Below are positions 51,974 to 62,100 of a DNA stretch of 64,000 nt, piece by piece. Position numbers and translations under genes: made by a program. Positions within the stretch are counted from its first letter, which is position 1, and each line of letters opens with the position of its first letter. Location of the stretch: contig NZ_JBBOPI010000001.1 in NCBI RefSeq assembly GCF_038003525.1, positions 3,278,501 to 3,342,500 of the forward strand, read 5' to 3'. The notes under the pieces are model-generated. The model did not search any database. It saw only the letters and a list, made by a program, of their open reading frames with translations, and was not told where the DNA came from. The stretch is from Solibacillus sp. FSL H8-0538. Lineage in GTDB: Bacteria > Bacillota > Bacilli > Bacillales_A > Planococcaceae.

Positions 51974-52458
51974 ACTAGGTCACCTGAGCTTTCTAGTACT
52001 TGTTGCTTCGTAGCCTCTCGACGAGCATCAAGCTTATTTGCTAGATCCACGTCTGTTGTCGATAAAATTTGTGCGGCAAGTAAACCTGCGTTTGTCGCAC
52101 CTGCTTTACCAATCGCTACTGTTGCAACTGGAACACCACCAGGCATTTGAACGATTGATAATAATGAATCCAATCCGTTTAACGCTCTTGATTGCACGGG
52201 AACACCAATGACAGGTAAAGTTGTTTTTGCCGCAACCATTCCTGGCAAGTGAGCTGCTCCTCCAGCACCTGCAATAATTACTTGAATGCCACGACGGCGT
52301 GCTGCTTCCGCATATTCAAACATTAAGTCCGGTGTGCGGTGTGCAGATACCACTTGCTTCTCATACGGTACATTTAATTCGTCTAAAATATCACATGCAT
52401 GTTTCATTGTTTCCCAGTCACTAGAACTGCCCATAATAACGCCGATTTTTGGATTCAT
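51970..52458 (-). CDS. purE: N5-CAIR mutase PurE
   Basis: PurE is the first gene of the operon and makes CAIR from N5-CAIR. The 162-residue protein has the characteristic [17 protein letters not shown] loop, [14 protein letters not shown] and [22 protein letters not shown] precedes the ATG. It follows the riboswitch and attenuator leader. Confidence 0.97.
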   Translation of the reverse strand: MNPKIGVIMGSSSDWETMKHACDILDELNVPYEKQVVSAHRTPDLMFEYAEAARRRGIQVIIAGAGGAAHLPGMVAAKTTLPVIGVPVQSRALNGLDSLLSIVQMPGGVPVATVAIGKAGATNAGLLAAQILSTTDVDLANKLDARREATKQQVLESSGDLV

Positions 52459-52540
52459 GAGTTTCGCTCCCTTGTATAAAAAGATAAACGGGTATTTATC
52501 TCGCTTCTTCTTAAAATAGTAGATGTCTGCTGAACAATGT

Positions 52541-52600
52541 AAAAAAAGTCCCCAAATAATCTACTCTCTACGCGTTAGAAAGCAGACTACTTGAGGACCA
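52541..52600 (-). terminator. Attenuator hairpin of the pur riboswitch leader
   Basis: On the minus strand a long stem GGTCCTCAAGTAGTCTGCT / AGTAGATTATTTGGGGACT, with several G-U pairs, is followed by seven T residues, about 85 nt upstream of purE. It is the probable expression platform of the guanine riboswitch. Confidence 0.8.
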
Positions 52601-52665
52601 AATTAAAAGAATATGCAGACAAATCATCTGAAGACACACCCTTTACAAATTCCCAAAGTTGCTTT

Positions 52666-52734
52666 CCCGCATAGTCCGGTGTTTACGGTACCGGGTAGAG
52701 ACACTAGAGCCATATTATCTAGCATATATGAGGG
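52666..52734 (-). promoter_or_regulatory. Purine (guanine-type) riboswitch aptamer of the pur operon
   Basis: The minus-strand sequence has P1 arms CCCTCATA/TATGCGGG, the conserved ATAATATGG-type P2 region, the central TCTCTACC, the P3 segment with CCGTAAAC, and GGACTATG. The C in GACTATG (position 74 in standard numbering) indicates guanine/hypoxanthine rather than adenine recognition. The 69-nt size is typical. Ligand binding should favour the downstream terminator and lower pur expression. Confidence 0.93.
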
Positions 52735-52756
52735 GTTTAATGTTTTTCCTTTTCAC

Positions 52757-52785
52757 ATTTTAACAAGTGTTGAACAGAAAAGCAA
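52757..52785 (-). promoter_or_regulatory. Sigma-A promoter of the pur operon
   Basis: On the minus strand TTGCTT, a 17-bp spacer and TAAAAT precede the riboswitch by about 20 nt. Confidence 0.75.
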
Positions 52786-52792
52786 TGCAAAA

Positions 52793-52832
52793 ATGCGAAC
52801 GATAAATTTTCATAAAAAGATAATGTTCGGTT
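52793..52832 (-). promoter_or_regulatory. Tandem PurBoxes (PurR operator)
   Basis: On the minus strand AACCGAACATT and ATCGTTCGCATT form two inverted CGAA-type boxes separated by about 16 bp, just upstream of the -35. This matches the Bacillus PurR control-site arrangement, where PRPP relieves repression. Confidence 0.85.
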
Positions 52833-52848
52833 TTTCGTCTTATTTATT

Positions 52849-53037
52849 TTATTCTCCTATTAAAATACCTTTAAATTTTATTTTTTGACGTAAATAGGTC
52901 GGTTCACCATCAACAATGTGGAACACAGGCTCTTCCTTGCGCCCAAACGGCATATACCCATCTTTGTTCATTCTATCCAAACATTGCTCAATTGTTTCGT
53001 TTTCTTCTACTTCATACCAAACTTGCTTTTTTGACAA
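52849..53037 (-). CDS. NETI motif-containing protein (YebG-like)
   Basis: This short protein, about 62 residues, contains the WYEVEENETIEQCLDRMNKD segment with the NETI motif that names the family and lies upstream of the pur operon as in B. subtilis. I choose the TTG at 53037 (GGAAGGA about 9 nt upstream), since the longer reading from 53142 starts with a cysteine-rich stretch unlike the family. Function is unknown. Confidence 0.8.
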   Translation of the reverse strand: MSKKQVWYEVEENETIEQCLDRMNKDGYMPFGRKEEPVFHIVDGEPTYLRQKIKFKGILIGE

Positions 53038-53286
53038 CTGGATACATCCTTCCGATTTAGATAAGTTGTTACTACTATAACACGCAGGTACCGAACTTTC
53101 TCTTACCATACAAAAACGACAAAAATTTTTCAAAACAAACAACAGTTACGTGAATTAATCATAAAATCCGGATATTTCTATTTAATGGAAGAAACTTTTT
53201 CGTTGGAGTGACGATTCGATACTCGGCACTCGTCAGCGAAGGCATCTTTTTATAGCATAAATCAACAATCTAGTTTAACCGAAGCA

Positions 53287-53318
53287 AAAAAAAAGAACCC
53301 GCAAAGCGAGCTCCTATT
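53287..53318 (-). terminator. Rho-independent terminator after lutC
   Basis: A GAGCTCGC/GCGGGTTC stem with a TTT loop and nine following T residues lies just after the lutC stop. Nothing else is seen in 53038-53286. Confidence 0.82.
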
Positions 53319-53322
53319 TAAA

Positions 53323-54033
53323 TTATTGATCTTCAATTAGGATATAAGTTGCTTTTACCGGACCATGTACACCGACGATTAAAACCATTTCGATATCAGC
53401 CGAATTACTTGGACCTGTCATAAAGAGAATGCAAGAAGGTATTTGCTCACCCTTTTGAATGTTTTCGTGAATATGGCGAGCCGCTTGCGTCATACGCGGT
53501 ACGAGTGTGCTTTTTGGGATCAAGACAATCGATTTTTCCGGTAAGAAATTGATTGTGCGCCCACGATTTTTATCACTATATAACATCGCCGTCGCAGATT
53601 CTGCCAATGTCATTTCACTAATTGTAATACCAATATTCGCTTTTTCAGCATATCGAATATTTTCTTCGGGATTTTTTTCATCCCATTCATAAAAGGCAAT
53701 GTCATTTTTTGGCCATTGCTCCGTCATTAATGGTAATAGACCAAATTTTTCGAATCGGTCGTCCTTCCATGTAATGACTGATTTCCCACCACATTCATCA
53801 ACCACCTGCTGTAATGTAGTTGCTAGTTGTTCAGTTGTTGTTGAAACAAAGCTTGTGTGGATATTTTGACATTGCTTTTTTAACACTTCTACTAATTCAT
53901 CGGGTGTCGCATCTTTTAGTACTTCATGCTGAGGTTGAAATTTCCATACAGGACGTTCAACCTGTTTACGTACTGGACGCCCGAGATTATCTGCAATATT
54001 ATTTAGAAAGTTTTCACGATTATAAATAGTCAT
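53323..54033 (-). CDS. lutC: Lactate utilization protein C (LUD domain)
   Basis: LutC, 236 residues, is one subunit of the LutABC L-lactate oxidising complex. The LUD domain shows IGITISEMTLAESATAML and, near the end, SCILFMTGPSNSADIEMVLIVGVHGP. It overlaps the lutB stop by one base. A terminator follows. Confidence 0.94.
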   Translation of the reverse strand: MTIYNRENFLNNIADNLGRPVRKQVERPVWKFQPQHEVLKDATPDELVEVLKKQCQNIHTSFVSTTTEQLATTLQQVVDECGGKSVITWKDDRFEKFGLLPLMTEQWPKNDIAFYEWDEKNPEENIRYAEKANIGITISEMTLAESATAMLYSDKNRGRTINFLPEKSIVLIPKSTLVPRMTQAARHIHENIQKGEQIPSCILFMTGPSNSADIEMVLIVGVHGPVKATYILIEDQ

Positions 54034-55457
54034 TATTGATCTCCTTTCTGACGCTTTTTCAGCCAGTTACGGAAACTCTCTTTGTTCGGTGCGGGGAAAT
54101 CACGTTCCTCCGTCCACGCCTTTAATGGACCTGGACCATTTGTAATTTTATCGTCCTTTACAAACGGTGACATGAGAGGTGATGCTACTTTTGTCGCCAC
54201 ATTAAATAGGGGTGAAGTTGATGCACCATAACCAAATGCCTTCATCATCAATCTTTCAGAAATAGGTGCTTTGCCTTCGATTTCTACAATTTTTTGACGG
54301 TGCTTATGCAGCAATTCATGCAGTGGAATCTTAACTGGGCAGGCATCTGTACATGCACCACAAAGCGTTGATGCATATGGTAGTTCTTTGAAGTCATCAT
54401 ACCCACCTAATAATGGCGTTAACACTGCACCGATTGGGCCGGAATAAATCGAACCGTACGAATGACCACCAACATGGCGATAAACAGGACAAGCATTGAC
54501 ACAAGCTGCACAACGGATACATTGCAGGACAGATTGGAATTCTGTACCTAAAATTTTCGAACGCCCATTATCGACAATAACTAAATGGAACTCTTCTGGA
54601 CCATCTGTATCGCCTTCGTCTTTAACACCTGTTAATGTTGTAATATAACTAGTCAGCTTTTGTCCGACTGCGCTACGAGTTAATAAGCCTACCAGTACTT
54701 CCATCTCTTCGAATGTAGGTACAATACGCTCCATACCCATTACGGTAATTTGCGTTTTTGGTAGTGCAGTTACTAAATCTGCGTTACCTTCATTAGTTAC
54801 GAGGGTAATGGAACCACTTTCTGCAATGGCAAAGTTACACCCTGTGATACCGATATCGGCCGTTAAATATTCTTGGCGTAGCTTCTCACGTACAAAGAGT
54901 GCCATTTCTTCCGGTTGTTCGGTTTTATCGTAGCCGATTTTATCCTTGAAAATATCGCGGATTTGGTGACGATTTTTATGAAGTGGGGGCACGATAATAT
55001 GAGATGGTGGCTCGTGATCATTTAATTGCAAAATATATTCACCTAAATCAGTTTCAATAACTTCACAGCCAGCTTCTTCTAATACAGCATTTAAATTGAT
55101 TTCTTCTGTTACCATAGATTTCGCTTTCACAATTTTTTTTGCTGCTTTTTCAATGGCTACATTTTTTATATATTCCGATGCATCTTCCGCTGTTTGTGCA
55201 AAAAAAACATGCCCACCACGTTTCACGATGTTTTCGCTTAGTTCAAAAAGATACGCATCTAAATTTTCAAGTACGTGCTGGCGAATTTCCTCCCCGTGCG
55301 AGCGCCATTCTTCCCAATTACCCATTTCGTCAACTTGTGCTTGACGTCGCGTTTGAAAACGTTCTTGTGCACTTGAGACTGCACCGCGCATAAAGCTGTC
55401 ATTTAAGTTTTCCGAGACACGGTTTTTAAATTGATCATCACTTGTTTTCATTGCCAT
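54033..55457 (-). CDS. lutB: Lactate utilization iron-sulfur protein B
   Basis: LutB, 474 residues, carries an N-terminal LUD-type domain and two 4Fe-4S cluster motifs, [19 protein letters not shown] and [15 protein letters not shown]-terminal helical part ends near the membrane-facing electron acceptor. It transfers electrons from lactate oxidation. It lies 14 bp after lutA. Confidence 0.95.
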   Translation of the reverse strand: MAMKTSDDQFKNRVSENLNDSFMRGAVSSAQERFQTRRQAQVDEMGNWEEWRSHGEEIRQHVLENLDAYLFELSENIVKRGGHVFFAQTAEDASEYIKNVAIEKAAKKIVKAKSMVTEEINLNAVLEEAGCEVIETDLGEYILQLNDHEPPSHIIVPPLHKNRHQIRDIFKDKIGYDKTEQPEEMALFVREKLRQEYLTADIGITGCNFAIAESGSITLVTNEGNADLVTALPKTQITVMGMERIVPTFEEMEVLVGLLTRSAVGQKLTSYITTLTGVKDEGDTDGPEEFHLVIVDNGRSKILGTEFQSVLQCIRCAACVNACPVYRHVGGHSYGSIYSGPIGAVLTPLLGGYDDFKELPYASTLCGACTDACPVKIPLHELLHKHRQKIVEIEGKAPISERLMMKAFGYGASTSPLFNVATKVASPLMSPFVKDDKITNGPGPLKAWTEERDFPAPNKESFRNWLKKRQKGDQ

Positions 55458-55471
55458 AAAAAATCCCCCCT

Positions 55472-56188
55472 CTACCTGCTATTTAGTACTTCTGCAATAT
55501 GCATGACTTTTATTGACTTATCTTTACGACCAATTCGACCACCAATATTAATTAGGCAACCTGCATCTGCCCCGATTAGAATATCTGCTTCTGTTTCTTC
55601 CACATTACATACTTTTTCGTCAACCATTTGACCTGAAATATTGCCCATTTTTACAGAGAATGTTCCGCCAAATCCACAACAACGTTCCTTCCCTGGAAGT
55701 TCGACATACTCCAGACCTTTTACATTTTTCAGTAATATCATCGGCGCTTCTTTAACGCCGAGTAAACGTGTCATATGGCATGACGTATGGTAAGTTGCTT
55801 TGCCGTCAAGACGAGCACCAACATCTTCTACCTTTAATACGTCAACAATAAATTCTGTTAGCTCATATGTTTTATCTGCTAAGCTTTGTGCTCTTGTTTC
55901 CCAAACATTATCGCCTTTAAAAATATGTGGGTATTCTTTAAACATATAGGCACATGATCCCGACGGTGTTACAACATATTCCGCTTTTTCAAATGCAGTA
56001 ATCATATTTTTCATCGTACTTTTTGATTCTTCTACATATCCACTATTGTAAGATGGTTGCCCACAGCAAACTTGGCTTGTTGGGAAGTCGATTTCACAAC
56101 CAAGTCTTTCTAGTAGTTCTACAGTCGCTTTCCCGACATTTCCTTGGAACATGTCAACAAGACAAGTAGCAAATAATGTGACTTTCAT
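55472..56188 (-). CDS. lutA: Lactate utilization protein A (CCG-domain)
   Basis: LutA, 238 residues, has two cysteine-rich CCG domains, [11 protein letters not shown] and [14 protein letters not shown], that bind an Fe-S cluster as in heterodisulfide reductase and glycolate oxidase GlcF. It is the first gene of the lutABC operon, downstream of a LutR-type operator at 56229-56241. Confidence 0.95.
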   Translation of the reverse strand: MKVTLFATCLVDMFQGNVGKATVELLERLGCEIDFPTSQVCCGQPSYNSGYVEESKSTMKNMITAFEKAEYVVTPSGSCAYMFKEYPHIFKGDNVWETRAQSLADKTYELTEFIVDVLKVEDVGARLDGKATYHTSCHMTRLLGVKEAPMILLKNVKGLEYVELPGKERCCGFGGTFSVKMGNISGQMVDEKVCNVEETEADILIGADAGCLINIGGRIGRKDKSIKVMHIAEVLNSR

Positions 56189-56228
56189 AGTTCTCCCCCT
56201 CAGTAGTTAGCATACATAAATTCAACTG

Positions 56229-56241
56229 GTCATCTGATGAC
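56229..56241. promoter_or_regulatory. LutR-type operator upstream of lutABC
   Basis: GTCATCTGATGAC is a perfect palindrome (GTCAT-CTG-ATGAC). The same 13 bp occurs at 57337-57349 before lldP. It lies about 40 nt upstream of lutA and is a likely binding site for the adjacent GntR-family regulator. Confidence 0.75.
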
Positions 56242-56396
56242 TTGATGTTAACATAATGTGTAAAATCATACTATACTTTTTTTCTGATTTTAATGGTTTT
56301 CCGTGAATATTTAAATAATTTCGACCTGGTGCTTTATAGATAAAAAAAGCGTATATCACAGTCAATTAAGACCGTATGTATACGCGGGAATACTAA

Positions 56397-57128
56397 TCAA
56401 GTTATTGTTTTACCTAAATATTGCATAAGGATCTTTTCGACATTGCTTAAATGGGACGACATCGCCATTTCTGCGAGTTCTGGATTTTTTTGTTTAATGG
56501 CCAAGAAAATCTGCATATGTTCATCGTATAGTTGTTCACTTGTTGTTTTTTTTGAAAATAGCCAGATTCTACGGGTTTCACGCATCGTTTCAATCATCAG
56601 TACAGACACTTGGTCGAGTAAATTAGCTAACAGTGGATTTTGAGAAGCAGTCGCAATGGCCGTATGAAAATCAAAATCGACTTTTTCACCAAGCTCACCA
56701 TTGCCTTGTACGCGCTTCATCTCTTCTAGAATACGCTCTAACTGTTCGATATCTTCTTGCGTTCGCTTTTTTGCAGCACTTGCAGCAATACCCACTTCGA
56801 TAATTTTTCGTAGTTCGAGTAAATTGGGCACGGTTTGTCTGTTTGATAGGATAGAGGTAGAGAGCGGGAAATCAAGCTGGTGCTCTGAAAATTCTTTTAC
56901 GAATGTGCCAGAACCTTGTTTGATTTCAATTAAGCCCATTGCCTTTAATGCCGACATTGCTTCCCTAACAGCAGAGCGACTGACTTGTAATTGCTCTGCT
57001 AAATGTTCGACTGAATCGATTCTATCACCTGGTTTTAATTCGTTACTACGTATTTTATTATGCAGTATTTCGCATACTTCTTCGTACTTTTTCTTTGTTT
57101 GGACTTGTTGGAATTTCAAAACGTACAA
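56397..57128 (-). CDS. lutR: GntR/FadR-family regulator LutR
   Basis: The 243-residue protein has an N-terminal winged helix (about 14-85; GDRIDSVEHLAEQLQVSRSA, IKQGSGTFV) and a C-terminal FCD ligand domain (LLELRKIIEVGIAASAA, FDFHTAIATASQNPLL). It lies between lutABC and lldP. Matching palindromes before both support its role as lactate-responsive repressor, as LutR is in B. subtilis. Confidence 0.9.
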   Translation of the reverse strand: MYVLKFQQVQTKKKYEEVCEILHNKIRSNELKPGDRIDSVEHLAEQLQVSRSAVREAMSALKAMGLIEIKQGSGTFVKEFSEHQLDFPLSTSILSNRQTVPNLLELRKIIEVGIAASAAKKRTQEDIEQLERILEEMKRVQGNGELGEKVDFDFHTAIATASQNPLLANLLDQVSVLMIETMRETRRIWLFSKKTTSEQLYDEHMQIFLAIKQKNPELAEMAMSSHLSNVEKILMQYLGKTIT

Positions 57129-57146
57129 CTCCTTTATTTATCGATA

Positions 57147-57192
57147 AGAAAGGACATCATCTCTCCTTATATTGGGCGAGATGTGTCTTTCT
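57147..57192. repeat. Dispersed two-hairpin repeat, copy 5 (inverted, first hairpin only)
   Basis: Read on the minus strand it is AGAAAGACACATCTCGCC...GAGATGATGTCCTTTCTT, the first hairpin of the family at 11940 and 22012 with the CATCTC/GAGATG stem variant seen in copy 4. It lies between the lutR start and the lldP promoter. Confidence 0.65.
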
Positions 57193-57295
57193 AATAAAAA
57201 TACTCATGATTTTAAACTAATTATACATCAAGATTTTAAAAAAGCCTGTACATACATTTATTTTTACCATATTCCCTTTGAATAGAAAAAATATA

Positions 57296-57324
57296 TTGAA
57301 TTATAAGAATTCATTACCTATAAT
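57296..57324 (+). promoter_or_regulatory. Sigma-A promoter of lldP
   Basis: TTGAAT (57296-57301), a 17-bp spacer and TATAAT (57319-57324) are followed 12 bp later by the LutR-type palindrome, an ideal position for repression. Confidence 0.82.
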
Positions 57325-57336
57325 CAAATTCATAAA

Positions 57337-57349
57337 GTCATCTGATGAC
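57337..57349. promoter_or_regulatory. LutR-type operator upstream of lldP
   Basis: GTCATCTGATGAC is identical to 56229-56241 and overlaps the expected transcription start. A related half-site, CAGATGAC, follows at 57358-57365. Confidence 0.8.
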
Positions 57350-57405
57350 CTAACCTTCAGATGACTTTTAAGCTAGGTAGGAAATAAAACATGGGGGGTA
57401 AGAAA

Positions 57406-59076
57406 ATGTCGTTCACTCAAAATTTTACAGCGGTTGCTGACAGTCTTGGTTGGTCGGCACTAGTTGCAACAATTCCGATTATTTACTTTTTTTGGGCATT
57501 AGCTATTAAGAAAATGAAAGGATACATAGCGGGTCTTACAACATTAATTCTCGCATTAATTGTAGCAACTATTGCATTTCAAGTACCAGTAGCAACAGCA
57601 TTAGCATCTGCTTCACAAGGGGCTGTATACGGATTAGTTCCAATTGGTTGGATTATCATTACATCTGTTTTCCTTTATAATCTGACAGTCAAAACAGGCC
57701 ATTTCAATATTATTCGTTCTTCTGTATTGTCCATTACAGAAGATAGACGTATTCAAGCATTATTGATAGCGTTTTCATTCGGTGCATTTTTAGAAGGTGC
57801 CGCTGGATTTGGAGCGCCGGTTGCAATTTCTGCAGCGTTATTAGTAGGTTTAGGTTTTAAACCACTACAAGCAGCTGGTCTTTGTTTAATCGCCAATACA
57901 GCACCTGTAGCATTCGGTGCGATTGGTGTACCGATAACTGTAATGGAAGGAATTACAGGCATTCCAGCGTTAGAAATTTCTAAAATGGTTGGTCGTCAGT
58001 TACCGATTTTAGCAGTATTTATTCCATTCATGCTTGTATTCATCATGGTTGGTTATAAAAAAACAGCGGAAGTATTACCAGCGATATTAATTTCAGGTAT
58101 TTCTTTTGCGATTACACAGTTTTTAAGTTCTAACTTCTTAGGACCTGAATTACCAGACGTATTATCATCATTAGTATCATTATTCGCCTTAGCAATTTTC
58201 ATGCGTTTCTGGAAACCAAAACAAATTTACCGTTTTGAAAATGAAAAAAATGATTTAGCCTCACAAAAAGAACATTATTCAGCAACGGAAATTATTACGG
58301 CTTGGTCACCATTTATCGTCTTAACGGTATTCATCTCTGCATGGGGCATTCCAACGATTAAAAAAGCCCTTGTTGGTACGTATGAAGGAGACAATGCCCT
58401 ACTAAATAGCTTAAATACTATCGGTCATGCGTTAACTTTTAAACCGGAAGTACCATTTTTACATAATGTCGTGATCGACGGTGCGACAGGACTAGAAATT
58501 GCGGCAGTATATAAACTAGAGCTACTTGGTGCAGCCGGTACAGCAATATTATTTGCAACAATTGTTTCAAAATTCGTTTTAGGTATTTCGTGGAGTGATT
58601 GGTGCAAAACATTCTTTGAAACAGTCAATGAGATTAAGTACCCCCTTCTAACAATTTGTTGTGTAGTTGGTTACGCGTATGTAGCCAACACAGCAGGTAT
58701 GATGGCTACACTTGGTTTAATACTTGCTAAAACAGGAGCATTATTCCCATTCTTCTCACCAATCCTTGGTTGGTTAGGGGTTGTTGTAACCGGATCAGAT
58801 ACATCGTCAAATGTATTGTTCGCGAAATTACAACAAGTCACGGCAGAATCTGTTGGTATGGACCCAGTATTAGCCTTAGCAGCAAATACTGGTGGTGGTG
58901 TAACAGGTAAAATGATTTCACCTCAAACACTTGCCGTAGCTGCTGCTGCTGTAGGACTAGCTGGTAAAGAATCCGAGTTATTAAAATTCGCATTCAAATA
59001 TAGTATCGTTTTATTATTCGCGATTTGTATTTTAACGTACTTACAAAGTACCGTTTTAACATGGATGATTCCATAA
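57406..59076 (+). CDS. lldP: L-lactate permease
   Basis: This 556-residue LctP-family transporter has about 13 hydrophobic segments and imports lactate with a proton. Family segments are GAFLEGAAGFGAPVAISAAL and ANTGGGVTGKMISPQTLAVA. The start at 57406 has GGGGGG 8 nt upstream; an ATG five codons earlier overlaps that site. It is divergent from lutR, and pyc lies 71 bp downstream. Confidence 0.94.
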   Translation: MSFTQNFTAVADSLGWSALVATIPIIYFFWALAIKKMKGYIAGLTTLILALIVATIAFQVPVATALASASQGAVYGLVPIGWIIITSVFLYNLTVKTGHFNIIRSSVLSITEDRRIQALLIAFSFGAFLEGAAGFGAPVAISAALLVGLGFKPLQAAGLCLIANTAPVAFGAIGVPITVMEGITGIPALEISKMVGRQLPILAVFIPFMLVFIMVGYKKTAEVLPAILISGISFAITQFLSSNFLGPELPDVLSSLVSLFALAIFMRFWKPKQIYRFENEKNDLASQKEHYSATEIITAWSPFIVLTVFISAWGIPTIKKALVGTYEGDNALLNSLNTIGHALTFKPEVPFLHNVVIDGATGLEIAAVYKLELLGAAGTAILFATIVSKFVLGISWSDWCKTFFETVNEIKYPLLTICCVVGYAYVANTAGMMATLGLILAKTGALFPFFSPILGWLGVVVTGSDTSSNVLFAKLQQVTAESVGMDPVLALAANTGGGVTGKMISPQTLAVAAAAVGLAGKESELLKFAFKYSIVLLFAICILTYLQSTVLTWMIP

Positions 59077-59089
59077 AATATAAAAAAAT

Positions 59090-59128
59090 GAAGCAGTATG
59101 ATCTAGGTATCATACTGCTCATTATTTT
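59090..59128 (+). terminator. Weak hairpin between lldP and pyc
   Basis: GCAGTATGAT/ATCATACTGC is followed by TCATTATTTTA. The T run is interrupted, so this may be a leaky terminator that allows read-through from lldP into pyc. Confidence 0.55.
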
Positions 59129-59147
59129 AAAAGTGAGGGACAACAAT

Positions 59148-62100
59148 ATGAAACAAACTCAAAAGATTTTAGTAGCCAATCGTGGCGAAATTGCGATTCG
59201 TATTTTCCGTGCTTGTACAGAATTAAAATTACAAACAGTAGCAATATATTCCCATGAAGATAATGGGGCCTTTCACCGTTTTAAAGCTGATGAAGCCTAT
59301 TTAGTCGGTGCAGGCAAAAAACCGATTGATGCATACTTAGATATTGAAGGGATTTTAGCGATTGCCAAAGAAGCTAATGTAGATGCGATTCACCCTGGAT
59401 ACGGTTTCTTGTCCGAAAATGTAGAGTTTGCACGACGTTGTGAAGAAGAAGGGATTACTTTCATTGGGCCAACATCGAAGCATCTCGATATGTTCGGGGA
59501 TAAAGTCAAGGCACGTGCACAAGCGATTTCAGCAGGTATTCCAGTAATTCCTGGTACTGATGGTCCGGTTGCCAATTTAGCAGAGGTAGAGAACTTTGCT
59601 GATACATATGGATATCCAGTGATGATCAAAGCGGCACTTGGTGGCGGTGGTCGAGGGATGCGTTTAGTAGAACGCGTAGAAGACTTAGCCTCTGCTTATG
59701 AACGTGCTAAATCTGAAGCAAAAGCAGCGTTCGGTTCTGATGAGGTTTATGTAGAAAAAGCGATTATTAAGCCAAAGCATATTGAAGTGCAAATATTAGG
59801 TGACGTACATGGTAATATTGTGCATCTATATGAACGTGATTGTTCTATTCAACGCCGTCATCAAAAAGTAGTTGAAATTGCGCCGTCAAATTCGATTTCA
59901 GCAGATTTACGTAACCGGATTTGTGATGCAGCTGTAAAACTAACAAAAAATGTAAACTACGTAAATGCGGGAACAGTGGAATTTTTAGTCACTGGCAATG
60001 AATTTTTCTTTATCGAAGTTAATCCCCGTATTCAAGTGGAACATACGATTACAGAAATGGTCACTGGAATTGATATTGTGCATACACAAATTAAAATTGC
60101 ACAAGGGCACGCGTTGCATGATACAGAAATAGCCATGCCACAGCAAGTAGATATCCCGCTATTTGGTTATGCGATTCAGTCACGTATTACAACTGAAGAT
60201 CCAAAAAATAATTTCATGCCAGATACCGGTAAGTTAATGGTATACCGTTCAAGTGGCGGCTTCGGTGTCCGTCTCGATGCAGGTAATGGTTTTCAAGGTG
60301 CAGTCGTAACACCCCACTATGACTCATTGCTCGTTAAATTATCGACATGGGGTATGACATTTGAGGAAGCCGCTCAAAAAATGGACCGTAACTTACGTGA
60401 ATTCCGTATTCGTGGTGTCAAAACGAATATTCCATTTTTAGAAAACGTCGTACTGCACGAAAATTTTATTAGTGGTCAATTTGATACAAGCTTTATCGAT
60501 ACAACACCTGAACTCTTTATGTTCCCAGAACGTAAAGACCGTGGAACAAAGCTACTTAGCTATATCGGCAATGTCACACTAAATGGCTTCCCAGGTGTAG
60601 AGAAGCGTACAAAGCCAATTTTTGTGCAACCGAATATACCAATCTTTGAGGCAGCCCCATTATCGGGCACAAAACAAATTTTAGATACACTAGGTGCAGA
60701 CGGATTAGTGAAGTGGGTGAAGGCGCAGCAGGATGTCCTGCTAACGGATACAACATTCCGAGATGCTCACCAATCGCTTCTTGCAACACGTATCCGTTCG
60801 AAAAATATGGTTGAAATTGCCGATGCTACAAGTCAGATGATGAATGATTACTTCTCACTTGAAATGTGGGGTGGTGCTACATTTGATGTCGCCTATCGTT
60901 TCTTAAAAGAAGATCCATGGAAACGACTAGAGCAACTACGTAAGCAAGTACCGAATGTATTGTTCCAAATGCTACTACGCGGTGCCAATGCGGTCGGTTA
61001 TACAAACTATCCGGATAATTTAATCCGTGAATTCATCAAAGAATCGGCATCGTCAGGTATTGATGTATTCCGTATTTTTGACTCTCTAAACTGGATTAAA
61101 GGCATGGAAGTGGCAATTGATGAAGTACGCAACAGCGGTAAAATCGCAGAAGCGGCCATTTGCTATACTGGCGATATTTTAGACCATCGTCGCGCGAAAT
61201 ATACAGTACAGTACTATAAAGAAATGGCGAAAGAGCTTGAAAAAACAGGCGCACATATTTTAGCCATTAAAGATATGGCCGGTCTGTTAAAACCAGAAGC
61301 AGCCTATCGTTTAATTTCGGAATTAAAAGAAGTATCGGATTTACCAATTCACTTGCACACACATGACACGAGCGGTAATGGCATTTATGTGTATGCAAAG
61401 GCAATTGAAGCGGGTGTAGATATTATCGATACAGCACTTGGCTCTTTAGCTGGGTTAACATCGCAGCCAAGTGCCAATTCCCTTTATTATGCAGTGAAGG
61501 GCAATGAGCGCAATGTCCGTGCAGATATCGAATCACTTGAAAAACTATCTTATTACTGGGGCGATGTGCGTAAATATTATGTGGACTTTGAAAGCGGCAT
61601 GAATGCACCACATTCTGAAGTGTATGTACATGAGATGCCAGGTGGTCAGTATAGTAACTTACAGCAGCAAGCAAAAGCAGTAGGTCTAGGTGATCGCTGG
61701 GATGAAGTAAAGACAATGTATTCACGTGTGAATTTATTATTTGGCGATATTGTCAAAGTAACACCCTCCTCAAAAGTAGTAGGCGATATGGCATTATTCA
61801 TGGTGCAAAATGATTTAGATGAAGGAAACATTGGTGAACGAGGATTAGCACTCGATTTCCCCGATTCAGTCATTGAATTCTTCCAAGGGTATTTAGGACA
61901 ACCACATGGTGGCTTCCCTGAAAAACTGCAAAAGGTCATTTTAAAGAATCGTGAAGCAATTACAGTTCATCCAGGTGAACTACTAGCACCGGTTGATTTT
62001 GAAAAATTGACAACAGAGCTTGCAGAAAAAATCGGTCGCACTCCTTCACACCAAGACGTATTAGCCTATGCATTGTATCCAAAAGTATTTGAAGAATATT

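Noticed and set aside
59025..59147. N-terminal extension of pyruvate carboxylase into lldP
   Set aside because: It translates the lldP end and hairpin; the biotin carboxylase domain starts at MKQTQKILVANRGE.
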